DNA of 64,000 bases, from positions 62,001 through 126,000 of the forward strand of contig JAQUPZ010000010.1 in assembly GCA_028716365.1 (NCBI GenBank). The letters run 5' to 3'. Positions 52,304-62,146 of the stretch are shown one piece after another. The notes under the pieces were generated by a model. The model had not been told where the DNA came from. It did no database searches and saw only the letters and a program-made list of their open reading frames with translations. Position 1 is the stretch's first letter. Each line of letters begins with the position of its first letter. The translations under genes were made by a program, and so were the position numbers. The stretch is from Kiritimatiellia bacterium. Its GTDB lineage: Bacteria; Verrucomicrobiota; Kiritimatiellia; UBA8416; YA12-FULL-48-11.

Positions 52304-53336
52304 TACGCAAACAACAAATAGCCTCCCTTTGGTCTCTATAGTCACTGTTTCGTTTAACTGTGGCGGATTCCTGCGGAAATGTCTGTCCAGCCTGATGCAA
52401 CAAACATATCCTAATATCGAAATTATCCTGGTTGATAATGGTTCGACCGAAAACATTGCCGCCATGAAAAATGAATTCCCCGCAATAAAATACATACGCC
52501 TTGAAAAGAATTCCGGCTTTGCCGCCGGCAATAACGCTGGAATTTGCGAAGCCAAGGGCAAATATGTTGCATTGATTAACAATGATGCACAGGCAGATCC
52601 CGAATGGCTTAACCGGCTTGTTTCTGTGGCCGAACTTGATAAAAATACTGGAGCCGTTGCGTCTTTAATCCTTGACGGTAACAACCCTGAGATTCTTGAT
52701 TCATGCGGTGTCGTAATAGCACTCGACGGCATGTCACATCAGGCAATGCACGGAATCAAAAGCTCGATCCCGCTTACACGACAGAAAGTTCTTGCTTTCA
52801 GTGGATGCGCATGTCTTTTACGCATGCAGGCTCTGAAACAAACCGGGCTGTTTGATGAGCGTTTTTTCGCATATTGTGAAGATACTGACCTTAGCTTTAG
52901 ATTGCTCAGGGCCGGATGGGATATCATAACTGAACCTGAAGCCAAGGTCTTACATTTCTATTCAAAAACAGCGGGTGCCTTTTCCCTGCAGAAAATATTC
53001 TGGATCGAAAGAAATCACTACTGGGTTGCTATCAAGAATTTCCCAATCACCATTCTCCTTTTCCTCCCCATAATTTCGCTTTGGCGATACATATTCCAAC
53101 TCTATGCCGTTCTTAAAGGATATGGGAAACTGAACCTGTTTATTGCCAATGGCAGTCTGATGGGCATAATAAAGACACTTTTATCCGCCAATCTGGCGGT
53201 AATTACCGGCATAATACCAGCAATACGTTCTCGTCTTTCTTTTCAGACGGAAATGATCAGAACAAGTTCCGAAATGCGGCAATTAATTTTAAGTATGCAT
53301 GTATCCATTAAGGAAATAATTACAGGCACATCGTAA
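52296..53336 (+). CDS. GT2 rhamnosyltransferase-like glycosyltransferase
   Basis: A 346-residue GT2 enzyme from ATG 52296 (AGGAA upstream), overlapping the radical SAM gene by eight bases. The longer frame is rejected. It has VSIVTVSFNCGGFLRKCLSS, DNGS, then NSGFAAGNNAG and the acidic NNDAQADPEWL motif (DxD-like). FAYCEDTDLSFRL is typical of the rhamnosyltransferase/WcaA subgroup. A membrane segment follows (FPITILLFLPIISLWRYIF). It probably adds a sugar in surface glycan synthesis. Confidence 0.92.
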   Translation: MLDTQTTNSLPLVSIVTVSFNCGGFLRKCLSSLMQQTYPNIEIILVDNGSTENIAAMKNEFPAIKYIRLEKNSGFAAGNNAGICEAKGKYVALINNDAQADPEWLNRLVSVAELDKNTGAVASLILDGNNPEILDSCGVVIALDGMSHQAMHGIKSSIPLTRQKVLAFSGCACLLRMQALKQTGLFDERFFAYCEDTDLSFRLLRAGWDIITEPEAKVLHFYSKTAGAFSLQKIFWIERNHYWVAIKNFPITILLFLPIISLWRYIFQLYAVLKGYGKLNLFIANGSLMGIIKTLLSANLAVITGIIPAIRSRLSFQTEMIRTSSEMRQLILSMHVSIKEIITGTS

Positions 53337-53385
53337 AAAACCATTTGAACGGCACAGCAACAAACAAGAAACGGAGAAAATCAGA

Positions 53386-54006
53386 ATGCCGGTAACAGCA
53401 GGAACAAATCAGACAGACATTAATCAACGTCTTCAATACGAAAAGGGCGGACTGGGAAGGAAATACTGGGATATACGCGACAGTCATGCCATAAAATGGC
53501 TCCAAGGCCCGAAAGTATTAGACGTCGGTTGTGGAGAGGGAATAACGCTTGGGAAAATAATCCGTTTACATCCAGACTGGAAAGTTGAAGGAATAGACGT
53601 CGATCCTGTAAATGTAACTATTTGCAGAGAATTTGATCTTCCTGCGAAACGCGGAAGTGTCTATGAACTGCCATACGAGAATAACTTTTTCGATTCCTGC
53701 CTCCTCATGGAGGTAATCGAACATCTCGAATACCCGGAAAAAGCGTTAAATGAAATCTCTCGTGTAACAAAACAAAATGGCAAAATTATAATTGTTTTTC
53801 CAATCGACTGGGCAATGTTTGCCGCCAGAATTATATGTTTGCGTTTCCAGGAAGCAACTTTTGATCCCGGACACTTACGACAGTGGAACAATAGATATCT
53901 TGTGATGATGTTAAAGACTACTGGTTTTGAGTTATTCAAGGCGATATCACTGCCCTTACCGAGCCCGCTGGCATTGCACAAACTTGTAGTGGCCCAAAAG
54001 GCATGA
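53386..54006 (+). CDS. class I SAM-dependent methyltransferase
   Basis: A 206-residue methyltransferase with motif I VLDVGCGEG (44-52), acidic GIDVDP and the later SCLLMEVIEHLEYPEK (motif IV-like) and KQNGKIIIVFPI. No transmembrane segments. It is preceded by GGAG. It probably methylates a sugar or lipid carried by the neighbouring glycan genes. It is not related in sequence to the fused methyltransferase at 62-63 kb beyond family motifs. Confidence 0.9.
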   Translation: MPVTAGTNQTDINQRLQYEKGGLGRKYWDIRDSHAIKWLQGPKVLDVGCGEGITLGKIIRLHPDWKVEGIDVDPVNVTICREFDLPAKRGSVYELPYENNFFDSCLLMEVIEHLEYPEKALNEISRVTKQNGKIIIVFPIDWAMFAARIICLRFQEATFDPGHLRQWNNRYLVMMLKTTGFELFKAISLPLPSPLALHKLVVAQKA

Positions 54007-54040
54007 GTTACTGATCACCAAAAAATGAAAGATATACCGG

Positions 54041-55600
54041 ATGGACAAAATTGTCAGAATAATGGCTGTAACCGCATTAATAGCATTCAGCATCCAATCC
54101 TTCTCCGATAACAAGGCTGATGTCGATCTTTGGGGTAATGTTGGGTTTGTCAAAGCCTTGCCATGGTCTCAGGAATTTCATCGCACAAACACCTTCTCCT
54201 TCACAGAACCAGATCATCCATGGATAAACCATGAATGGCTTGCTGAATATATATTTAATAAAATCCATTTAATCTGCGGCAATACGGGACTTCTGTTACT
54301 GAAGATTTTTCTTGGGCTCCTTATCGTAACACTCTTATATCTCTCCATAAGGAATCAATGCAAGTCGGGAATATTACGTTTTCTGTTCCTTTTTCTCGTA
54401 ATTTCAACTATCGGATATGGTTTTTCCACTCGTCCCCATTTATTTACATATCTCATATTAGCGCTTTTCCTTTATATCTTAAGATACTTGCACAAAAACA
54501 ATCTTCGTGCATTACTCGTTTTCCCAATTCTCGGCTTAGTATGGACGAACATGCATGGGGCTTTCTTTATTGGTATAGTTCTCATGATTATTTTTGCCTG
54601 CTTCGAATCATTCAAGTTATTAGCCAGCGGTAAAATAAAAAATGAATACCGTTATATTGCATGCCTCATCTTGACTTCTTTCCTTCTTGTTGCAGTATCC
54701 TTTGTCAATCCGTACGGCGTTGACCTTTGGAAATTTATTTTCGATTCCGCTACCACCACCCGCCCATACCTGAGCGAATGGGCTCCATTCAATCTGATTT
54801 CAAACTTTACCGATCACACAGATTTCATTGCACTTTCTCTTGTTTCCATATCCGTAATATTTTTCTCCGGCAAACAACGAGATGCAACATGGATGTGTAT
54901 CCTTTTTGTGGCCTTTCTCGGTGCACTATTACTTCGCAGAAATATTCCTATATTCGCCATTATCACCTGTTTCGTGATTCCTGAACACCTGGAAAATGTC
55001 ATCGATGAATCTCTCGGAAATATACAGAATAAAATACCGCAACACCTTCCTCTTTTTTTGCTATGTTTGCTAATTCCTCTTTCGACATGGTTTACACTTG
55101 CAGCTAACAAAATAAATCCCATGCAAATTGAGGTTCCTCAAGACCGTTTTCCCATTGGCGTTATATCCTTTATTAAAGAAAACAACATAAAGGGTAACAT
55201 GCTCGTTTTCTTCGACTGGACGGAATATTGTATCTGGAAACTTTATCCGGATTGCAGAGTATTCCTCGACGGAAGGTTTACAGACGCATACAGTCATGAA
55301 ACTGTGACTGATTATTTTGCATTCCTTTATTCAGAGAAGAACTGGGAAAATATACTCAAAAAATATCCTGTTGATATACTTCTTTTGCCGAAGGGAAATT
55401 CCACCTACAATATGATGGTTACAAACAAAGATAGTCCTTTATATAAAAAATCGCTTGTTCTGGAACAGTGGAAACTTGTCTGTGAGGATAAAATTGCCGG
55501 ACTCTTCCTGAAAACAGACAATCATTCAAATACGATCGCAAATCTCAATTTATCTCAGCCAATCGTCACAAATAGTTGTCATGCCATTTACTTTCCATGA
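54041..55600 (+). CDS. GT-C-like polytopic membrane protein
   Basis: A 519-residue membrane protein with about ten helices and a luminal/periplasmic C-terminal part. The first loop holds DVDLWGNVGFVKALPW and HEWLAEYIFN, with acidic residues placed as in GT-C sugar transferases. The C-terminal ~170 residues are soluble (EVPQDRFPIGVISFIKENN and LVFFDWTEYCIWKLYPDCR). It probably transfers a sugar or moves a lipid-linked glycan. The next gene starts in its stop codon (ATGA, 55597-55600). The ribosome site is weak. Confidence 0.82.
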   Translation: MDKIVRIMAVTALIAFSIQSFSDNKADVDLWGNVGFVKALPWSQEFHRTNTFSFTEPDHPWINHEWLAEYIFNKIHLICGNTGLLLLKIFLGLLIVTLLYLSIRNQCKSGILRFLFLFLVISTIGYGFSTRPHLFTYLILALFLYILRYLHKNNLRALLVFPILGLVWTNMHGAFFIGIVLMIIFACFESFKLLASGKIKNEYRYIACLILTSFLLVAVSFVNPYGVDLWKFIFDSATTTRPYLSEWAPFNLISNFTDHTDFIALSLVSISVIFFSGKQRDATWMCILFVAFLGALLLRRNIPIFAIITCFVIPEHLENVIDESLGNIQNKIPQHLPLFLLCLLIPLSTWFTLAANKINPMQIEVPQDRFPIGVISFIKENNIKGNMLVFFDWTEYCIWKLYPDCRVFLDGRFTDAYSHETVTDYFAFLYSEKNWENILKKYPVDILLLPKGNSTYNMMVTNKDSPLYKKSLVLEQWKLVCEDKIAGLFLKTDNHSNTIANLNLSQPIVTNSCHAIYFP

Positions 55601-57180
55601 AATCCGTATTCTTCCGTACAACATTTCTTGTTATTCTTATCACCGCAGCATCCACGGCAGCATTTTCAGTCAATCCTTACCGTGCATCGAACCTTGACGT
55701 TATCCCTGATTCCGTCGAATACGCGATTGTCGCAAATCATTTTACAGTTGAAGGCACGCTCGATATTAAAATTGACGGTAAATCGTACCCATCACGATAT
55801 CCTCCATGGTTTTCTATCCTTTTCCTGTCTCCATCTTTTTTTATTTTTGGGAACGATATCGGAAATGCCATTTATCCTATAACGTTTTGGGGAATCGCAG
55901 GAGTTCTGATTGCTTTTCTCATTGGTCGTCTGATATCCGGGAATTTCGGGGGAATACTTTCATCTCTGGCTCTGATAGCACTTCCTCTTTATCGTGAGCA
56001 TACCAAGGTAATAATGACAAAGATACCTTGTACGGCTTTGACGCTGATTGCTTGTTATCTTTATCTACGCTTGAGAACAAATCATTTTTCAAAAACGGTT
56101 ATTTTGGGGCTAGCAGGCATCATTGGTGCGTTGACAGTGGCAATCAGGCCCGTTTCAGTGGGCGTTCTACTCTCTTTCCTTTTAGGATGTTATTTATCAC
56201 GGCAAAACATCAATAGATTTGCAAAATATATCCTGTTTCTATTCCCGTCTGTTGTCATTCTTTCTCTAAATTTAATCTACAATAACATTACATTTGGAGC
56301 ACCTTTCAGGAATGGATACAATTTCTGGTGCTCCGTACCTTTTGATTACAGTTCTCTTTGTTTTTCGACCAACTATCTTTAGCCAAATTTAAAAACCATC
56401 TTATTAAGTCCAATGCCGGCGCTTTTCTTAACTGGAATTGTCCTTTTCCTCCTGAGAAACAGATTCGCTGATAAATTCCATCTGTCAACCGAGTCTGAAC
56501 TTTTGGTGAAATATCTTGTTGAATTCGCAATCGGGGTATCCATCCCAATTCTTTTTATACACTTATTATACTTCTACCAGGCCGTACGATTCTACCTGCC
56601 AGTAATAACTCTTTTGGCTGTAATTTCAACGTCATTAGCAGGTAAATGGCTGCAAACAGTATCGGATACTGTTATTTTACCAGGACAGGGTTTACTTACA
56701 GTAGGATTAATTATTCTGCGGCTTTCACATCCGCAATCTCAGCCATTTACCCGCATGCTTGCTGATCAAATGGCATCAAATACTCCCGAAAATTCCATCA
56801 TCATTTCTTCAATTGATCCCGCTTATCTTGATTTTTTTGTTGTCAAATCAACAAAACGAAGAATCATACCTCTCACCCGTAATGTCGAATATGCATCAAA
56901 ATTTATTTGCCCGGAAAAAGTTAAAAATCCAACGCCTCCTCCTTTATCACCCACTGATCACCGTTGCAAAGGTCTGCTTAAGGGCAAAGTTCACGACGTT
57001 ATCCCTTTTACCGCCAGTGAAGGAATTCCATTTCTAATAGAAGAGGCAAAAAAAGGTACTCCTATCTTCCTTGAAACAAGTCTTATTTTTGCCAGTGATG
57101 CTCAGGTAATCGCGAACCTGCAGGCTAACTTCGATGTTATTTCACGCTCTGATTATGTTTATCAATTGGTATCAAAATAA
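55597..57180 (+). pseudogene. GT-C-like membrane protein split by one in-frame TAG
   Basis: From ATG 55597 (ATGA overlap) a frame of 261 codons ends at TAG 56380-56382. The same frame then stays open to 57180 (266 codons), with no frameshift. The N-terminal half has RASNLDVIPDSVEYAIVANH in the first loop and about eight helices; the second half has about four helices and a soluble tail (PENSIIISSIDPAYLDFF). Joined they give about 527 residues, the length of its upstream neighbour. A CAG-to-TAG or TGG-to-TAG change would explain this. It is probably an inactive gene, unless the TAG is read through or is a sequencing error. Confidence 0.7.
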
Positions 57181-57201
57181 TCCCGATAATTAGATGTACA
57201 A

Positions 57202-57221
57202 CGGCGAGAAAATCAGCGCCG
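57202..57221. terminator. hairpin between convergent genes
   Basis: CGGCG (57202-57206) pairs with CGCCG (57217-57221) around a 10-base loop, in the 50-bp space between the split gene and the TMTC-like gene. The T-tract is poor on both sides. Confidence 0.35.
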
Positions 57222-57230
57222 AATCAATAG

Positions 57231-59000
57231 TCATTTCTTTATCTTCTCCTTAATGAGCTTCTCAACGGCGTTTAGATATTCCCTCAGATCAGCATTATCT
57301 GGAAATCTTTGCAGGGCCTCGCGCCAAATCTTTGTCGCTGATAGGATATCCCCCTTTTCTGTGTATAATCGCCCCAGGTTAATCGCAGCACCAAGATAAA
57401 AAGGATCAATGGCAAGCGCATTTGAGTAGGCGGTTATTGCTTTGTCCGGATTTTTCACTATCTGATCCAGAATATAAGCCGTATCGAACCACGCCTGACT
57501 CATATGATGAGGATGGAGTTCGTTATTTTGCAGAAGTAATTGATAAGATAACAAGGCTTCATCATATCGTCGCTGCATAAACAACGACTTGCTGAGTTGC
57601 AATCGGGCAAGCCCCAAATTGCTGTCGATAGACAGCGCATTGCGGGACAGTTTTTCAGCTTCAATATATTTACCCTTGTGATTGGCTTCGATTGCCAGCT
57701 CAGCCATTGCACGGGAGTTTTCAGGGTTGAGCCTGAGCTCATGAGCCCAGAGAGTGTAATTATCGTACCAGTCTTTTTCACGGGTAACGGTCTTTCCGGT
57801 CCAAAACATCAACAGAATGAATACGGCAACAGATATAAAACGAGAGAAGACAACAGATTGAGCGGAAATAAATTCGAACAGAGTTCCAACAGCCAGTAAG
57901 AAACCGATCGATGGCAGGTATAAATAACGATCGGCTTCGGGGTTAAAAATCGGTACGATATTGGAAACAGGTGCAATTGCAAAGTAGAACCAGCAAATAC
58001 CCAGCATAAACAGTGGAATGCGTTTCCGGAATATCATTGCAATAACAACAAACAGCAAATGAATTACTGCCGACAACAGAAAAATCCAATTATCAGGCCC
58101 TATCACTTGCGTTACATGATTTACAGAAAGATTGACGGGATAAATCAACCTGCCCAGATAGGAAAACAATATGCGGGAAGACGTCGCCAAAACAACAGTG
58201 AGTTTTTGACTTAAAGGAATGGCAGGAACAACCGTGCCGGTCATAACCATAAAACGTATCCATAGATAAAATATTGCGATCGGCACCAAAACAGCAAGGC
58301 TGAAACAAATCCACTTGCGCGGTATATTGAAGGATGGAGCAAGCCATGCCAAAAATACAAGAATGGGAATCAATGCTATCGCTGACTCCTTCGAAAACAA
58401 CGCGAGAACGAAAGAAACCATTGAACCAAATATGCTGAATAATGACACAAAAGATTTGGGATGGTTTGCATAAGATATTACACATAAAATTGACGTTACC
58501 AGGAATAAAGTAGAAAGAATATCTTCGCAAAATCCAATGCCGCAGACTGCCTCGCTCAAAAGAGGGTGAACGGCAAAAGCAACACCCGTCCATAATGACC
58601 ATGTCTTCAAATCAAGCTTTTGCGCAAGACGTGTTACGGCGATTGTTGTTGCGGTATGAAACAGAATGCTGACCACATGGAACCCTAAAGGATTCCGTCC
58701 GAAAAATAATGTACACAACCAGCAAAGAAATGTTACGACAGGTCGATAACTCGCCTCGCCGGAAACTTCGAAATAACGCTGCGAGAAAAGTGAAAAGAAA
58801 AAACCTTTCTGGCTGATAAATGGATTTTTTACGATGACAAGATAATCATCATATGTAAAACCATTGACCAAGCTGACCGAATAAACCACCAACGCAACGA
58901 GCGCTGTAATTTCCATCTGAAAGAAAGGGACTTGGAGACATGTCTTGATACTTTTTAGTTGTGCTGAAATCTGCCCCTGGTTTGATGTATCTGCTATCAC
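57231..59000 (-). CDS. TMTC-like membrane protein with TPR tail, copy 4
   Basis: The 589-residue protein starts with GTG 59000, five bases after AAGGAAG. The motif VNGFTYDDYLVIVKNPFI corresponds to the FDDY region of the other copies. About ten helices follow, with the VAFAVHPLLSEAV block, then TPR repeats (ARLQLSKSLFMQRRYDEALLS and DPFYLGAAINLGRLYTEKGD). It ends in a Lys-rich tail. It is 10 kb away from the three tandem copies and clearly more divergent, so it is not part of the recent duplication. A GT-C type enzyme of the surface glycan system is likely. Confidence 0.86.
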   Translation of the reverse strand: MIADTSNQGQISAQLKSIKTCLQVPFFQMEITALVALVVYSVSLVNGFTYDDYLVIVKNPFISQKGFFFSLFSQRYFEVSGEASYRPVVTFLCWLCTLFFGRNPLGFHVVSILFHTATTIAVTRLAQKLDLKTWSLWTGVAFAVHPLLSEAVCGIGFCEDILSTLFLVTSILCVISYANHPKSFVSLFSIFGSMVSFVLALFSKESAIALIPILVFLAWLAPSFNIPRKWICFSLAVLVPIAIFYLWIRFMVMTGTVVPAIPLSQKLTVVLATSSRILFSYLGRLIYPVNLSVNHVTQVIGPDNWIFLLSAVIHLLFVVIAMIFRKRIPLFMLGICWFYFAIAPVSNIVPIFNPEADRYLYLPSIGFLLAVGTLFEFISAQSVVFSRFISVAVFILLMFWTGKTVTREKDWYDNYTLWAHELRLNPENSRAMAELAIEANHKGKYIEAEKLSRNALSIDSNLGLARLQLSKSLFMQRRYDEALLSYQLLLQNNELHPHHMSQAWFDTAYILDQIVKNPDKAITAYSNALAIDPFYLGAAINLGRLYTEKGDILSATKIWREALQRFPDNADLREYLNAVEKLIKEKIKK

Positions 59001-59166
59001 CGAATCTTCCTTTTTTATTCTTTACGCAAATTAATACTGATGAATTTTGCCTTTTTCGCAAATATAGATCAAGGCTGGTGTATATATCTTACAATAACGG
59101 GAAATAGTTGATTATGTATGTGTTTACTCTATATTCGCAAGATGTCCGGCGATTGGAGATGTATTC

Positions 59167-60420
59167 ATGGTTAACGTCAATCTATTGAGATTTATCGACA
59201 GGTTTGCCGGGGTCCCTTTATGCCTGCTTTTGACACTGGTACGTTATCTTGCATATCCTTTCTGGCGTAATTCGACTTTGCCATCTCCAAAAAACATATT
59301 AATAATCAAGCTTTCCGAGATGGGAAGCACTGTTTTGGCATATCCTGCAGTCGAGGAAATCAGGGAACAAGTCCCCAAGGCTCAAATTTTCTCCCTCGTA
59401 TTCAGGAATAACAGAGCCATCATTGATGCCCTGAAACTTACAAGGAGTGATAACATAATAACCGTTGATGCCGGTTCCATTACGAATCTGATTTCAAGCG
59501 GTTGGAACGCATTCTGGCGATTGAAGCGGGAGAATATCGATACAACGATAGACATGGATTTTTTCAGCCGGTTTTCTGCGATTTTTGCCTTTCTTGTATG
59601 CCGTGGTAACCGGGTTGGTTTTCATAGATTCACAAACGAGGGATTAAACCGAGGAAAATTGCTTACTCATGAGGTGATTTATTCGGCACATGTTCACACC
59701 AGTGTGGCCTTTATGGTGCTTGTAAGAGCGCTTTTTTATCCGGATGCCACGGATATAAAAGGAAGGGAAATGATTAACGAACATGAGTTTCGGGTTCCTG
59801 AATATTTTCCAGATCCGTACGACATGGAGAAATTGCGAAACAAACTCAAGGAAACCGGACTTGATATTGGCAGAAAGAATATGTGTATAGTTCTGGTAAA
59901 TCCAAATTCATCCGACCTGTTCCCTTTACGCCGATGGCCATTAGGAAATTTCATCAGTCTGAGTTCCAAACTCCTTTCTTCACGAAATGACATCTACATA
60001 GCCATCACAGGAGTGGAATCAGAAAGACAGGATGCGGAGGTTATCATGAATACGGTACAATCTCCGCGTTGTATCAATCTCGTTGGGAAAACAACGTTCC
60101 AGGAGTTGTTGGCCTTATATTCCATTTCCAGCCTGATGGTCACAAATGACAGTGGTCCGGCACATTTTGCTGTTCTTACCAGACTGCCTACAGTTGTCCT
60201 TTTCGGACCTGAAACACCAGCGCTGTATGCGCCACTTGGTGGAAAAGCAAAGAATCTTTATGCCGGGTTTGTATGTTCACCCTGTGTATCTGTGAACAAT
60301 GCCAAGGCATCACCCTGCGACAGGAGCTACTGTCTTGAAGCAATCAGCGTTGACCAGGTGCTTCAATGTTCCATGAAAATACTCGATGATACAGCGGTGA
60401 TAAACAAATCAATTGATTAA
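59167..60420 (+). CDS. GT9 family glycosyltransferase (heptosyltransferase-like)
   Basis: A 417-residue enzyme of the ADP-heptose:LPS heptosyltransferase family. It has an N-terminal domain ILIIKLSEMGSTVLAYPAVE and the C-terminal nucleotide-sugar site VTNDSGPAHFAVLTRLPTV then LFGPETPALYAPLG. A Cys-containing tail (CSPCVSV ... CDRSYCLEA) is extra but common in GT9. It starts at ATG 59167, eight bases after GGAG, and converges with the next gene with a 16-bp gap. LPS core or a related glycan is the likely product. It supports a Gram-negative envelope. Confidence 0.92.
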   Translation: MVNVNLLRFIDRFAGVPLCLLLTLVRYLAYPFWRNSTLPSPKNILIIKLSEMGSTVLAYPAVEEIREQVPKAQIFSLVFRNNRAIIDALKLTRSDNIITVDAGSITNLISSGWNAFWRLKRENIDTTIDMDFFSRFSAIFAFLVCRGNRVGFHRFTNEGLNRGKLLTHEVIYSAHVHTSVAFMVLVRALFYPDATDIKGREMINEHEFRVPEYFPDPYDMEKLRNKLKETGLDIGRKNMCIVLVNPNSSDLFPLRRWPLGNFISLSSKLLSSRNDIYIAITGVESERQDAEVIMNTVQSPRCINLVGKTTFQELLALYSISSLMVTNDSGPAHFAVLTRLPTVVLFGPETPALYAPLGGKAKNLYAGFVCSPCVSVNNAKASPCDRSYCLEAISVDQVLQCSMKILDDTAVINKSID

Positions 60421-60436
60421 TAAATATACAGGTTTT

Positions 60437-62056
60437 TCATTTTGGCAAATCACCGGCAAGCGCAGCTTCGCGATCAGAAGCTTTCATGAGTTCCGGAGAA
60501 TTCAACGTCCATCCTGCATGACAAAGCAGTCGCCACCTGTAAGCATGAATTATTTTTTCCGGTGTTGTCACGGTGAAGGTCAGCATGCATACAATTACCA
60601 GAAGCCATAAATATATGACAAACCGTGGAAACTCACGGGTATGTTCCAATACCTGCTCTTCCACAGCTTTAATCTTCCGGAACGCCACTAACATTATCAC
60701 GGCAACAACAACCATGATCGGAATTATTGACAACAGCCCGGGAAGTTTGAAAAACATCCCTGCATTTCGGGCCAGATACCCCTGCCCCATGCATGGGATA
60801 ATGATTTCAACGAGCGGATTACGTATGTCTTCCGGTGTATGCGGCATGCCTGCTATTGCCGGAAAAACCTGGAATACAGACAGCAGGAAGAGAATCATAA
60901 ACGAAAAAGAACTCCATCCGCCAAATGCCATTGTAAATACAAGAAATGGGAGCATTGGCACCAGATATCTGGGCCCAAATGTCCAACCTCCATGCCAACC
61001 GCAATAGCCGGAATTAAAAAAGATGTAGGTGAAACAAATTGCAACGATCAGGAAAGCTTCTTTACGGTACTTTTCATTCATATACATGCGTCCAAGTCCC
61101 ATAAATGACAAAAGCAAAACCGGCATAATAACTAAGAGCCCTCTTGAAAGAGAAAAAAGAATGGCTGTCATTATTTTAAATTCGGGCAAATTAATTCCAA
61201 ATAAACCAATATTAGCTTCTTCGCGGAATTTCTCGAAAGCAAGATTCGAATACGACATCGAGATCGGATTGTCGAAGCAGTGCATATTGTAAGCGGCAAC
61301 AAGCGTTGCGCAGATTAATCCTCCAAGAATATATAAAAACAAGTTGCGTGCAAGCGGTCTTAAGGAAAATACATAAATGGTCAGGAAAAAGGTAACAATT
61401 ACAGCGGGATAATCGCTGATTGCGGCAAGGCCTGCAAACAAGCCCGCCATAAAATATTTAATCGATTGAACAGAATTATTCTGGTTCATATTGTTTCCCG
61501 ACTGCTGGAATACCAATGCAAATGCAAAGAATGCGAAAGATGCAGCTACCTGGTGCCCGCTGAATAAAGTTGCATGAATCAAGGCAATGGTTCCGAACCC
61601 ATATGCAATGACCATAAAAAATGCTTTTCGGGGTGATGCTCCTGCTTTACAGGCCAAACAGAACATTACGACGCCCAGCAAAGCAAATGGCAGGGTTGTC
61701 GTAAATATACGAACAATATATTTGGAGAATGGTGCAAGGGGTACGGATTCTTTCAGAAACGGCAAACGGCGCAGACACCAGTATATCGGAACACCGAGAA
61801 GCGGCGCACCGATGGCCTTATTGGAATAATAGTGGCCGTTAAAAAATGATTTATCGATAGTTTCTTTCTCATTTGCATCAATAGAAAAAGTTCCGTGATC
61901 AACGATTGCACTTACAAGGAAGTAACGGCTTGAGGTATTGTCATAATCAACTGGCTGATGGAAAGACGCCGCGATTATAAACAGAGCACAGAAGATCAGA
62001 ATACAAACCATTCGTTGCTCACGTTGCAGAATAGTTTTTTCGTTGTATTCCATCAT
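60437..62056 (-). CDS. polytopic membrane protein, GT-C-like
   Basis: A 539-residue protein with about twelve hydrophobic helices. The first extracytoplasmic loop contains DYDNTSSRYFLVSAIVDHG and KSFFNGHYYSNKAIG, with acidic residues placed as in GT-C enzymes. Later helices carry GFGTIALIHATLFSGHQ and SDYPAVIVTFFLTIYVF. ATG 62056 is directly after GGAG, so an internal ATG at codon 16 (MVCILIF) cannot be excluded. It is unlike the TMTC-like proteins in that it has no TPR repeats. Likely role: sugar or phospholipid-linked transfer in the envelope. It is downstream of the fusion protein gene. Confidence 0.82.
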   Translation of the reverse strand: MMEYNEKTILQREQRMVCILIFCALFIIAASFHQPVDYDNTSSRYFLVSAIVDHGTFSIDANEKETIDKSFFNGHYYSNKAIGAPLLGVPIYWCLRRLPFLKESVPLAPFSKYIVRIFTTTLPFALLGVVMFCLACKAGASPRKAFFMVIAYGFGTIALIHATLFSGHQVAASFAFFAFALVFQQSGNNMNQNNSVQSIKYFMAGLFAGLAAISDYPAVIVTFFLTIYVFSLRPLARNLFLYILGGLICATLVAAYNMHCFDNPISMSYSNLAFEKFREEANIGLFGINLPEFKIMTAILFSLSRGLLVIMPVLLLSFMGLGRMYMNEKYRKEAFLIVAICFTYIFFNSGYCGWHGGWTFGPRYLVPMLPFLVFTMAFGGWSSFSFMILFLLSVFQVFPAIAGMPHTPEDIRNPLVEIIIPCMGQGYLARNAGMFFKLPGLLSIIPIMVVVAVIMLVAFRKIKAVEEQVLEHTREFPRFVIYLWLLVIVCMLTFTVTTPEKIIHAYRWRLLCHAGWTLNSPELMKASDREAALAGDLPK

Positions 62057-62146
62057 CTCCAGAGATACTCCAATCTAATACATTATTGAAGCAAGCTTTA
62101 ATAAAAGTTTACATTAAAAATACGTGAAATAGCGCCATATTTACCG

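Noticed and set aside
55597-57180. Pyrrolysine or programmed readthrough at TAG 56380
   Set aside because: No sign of pyl genes or a readthrough motif in the window; a nonsense change is simpler.
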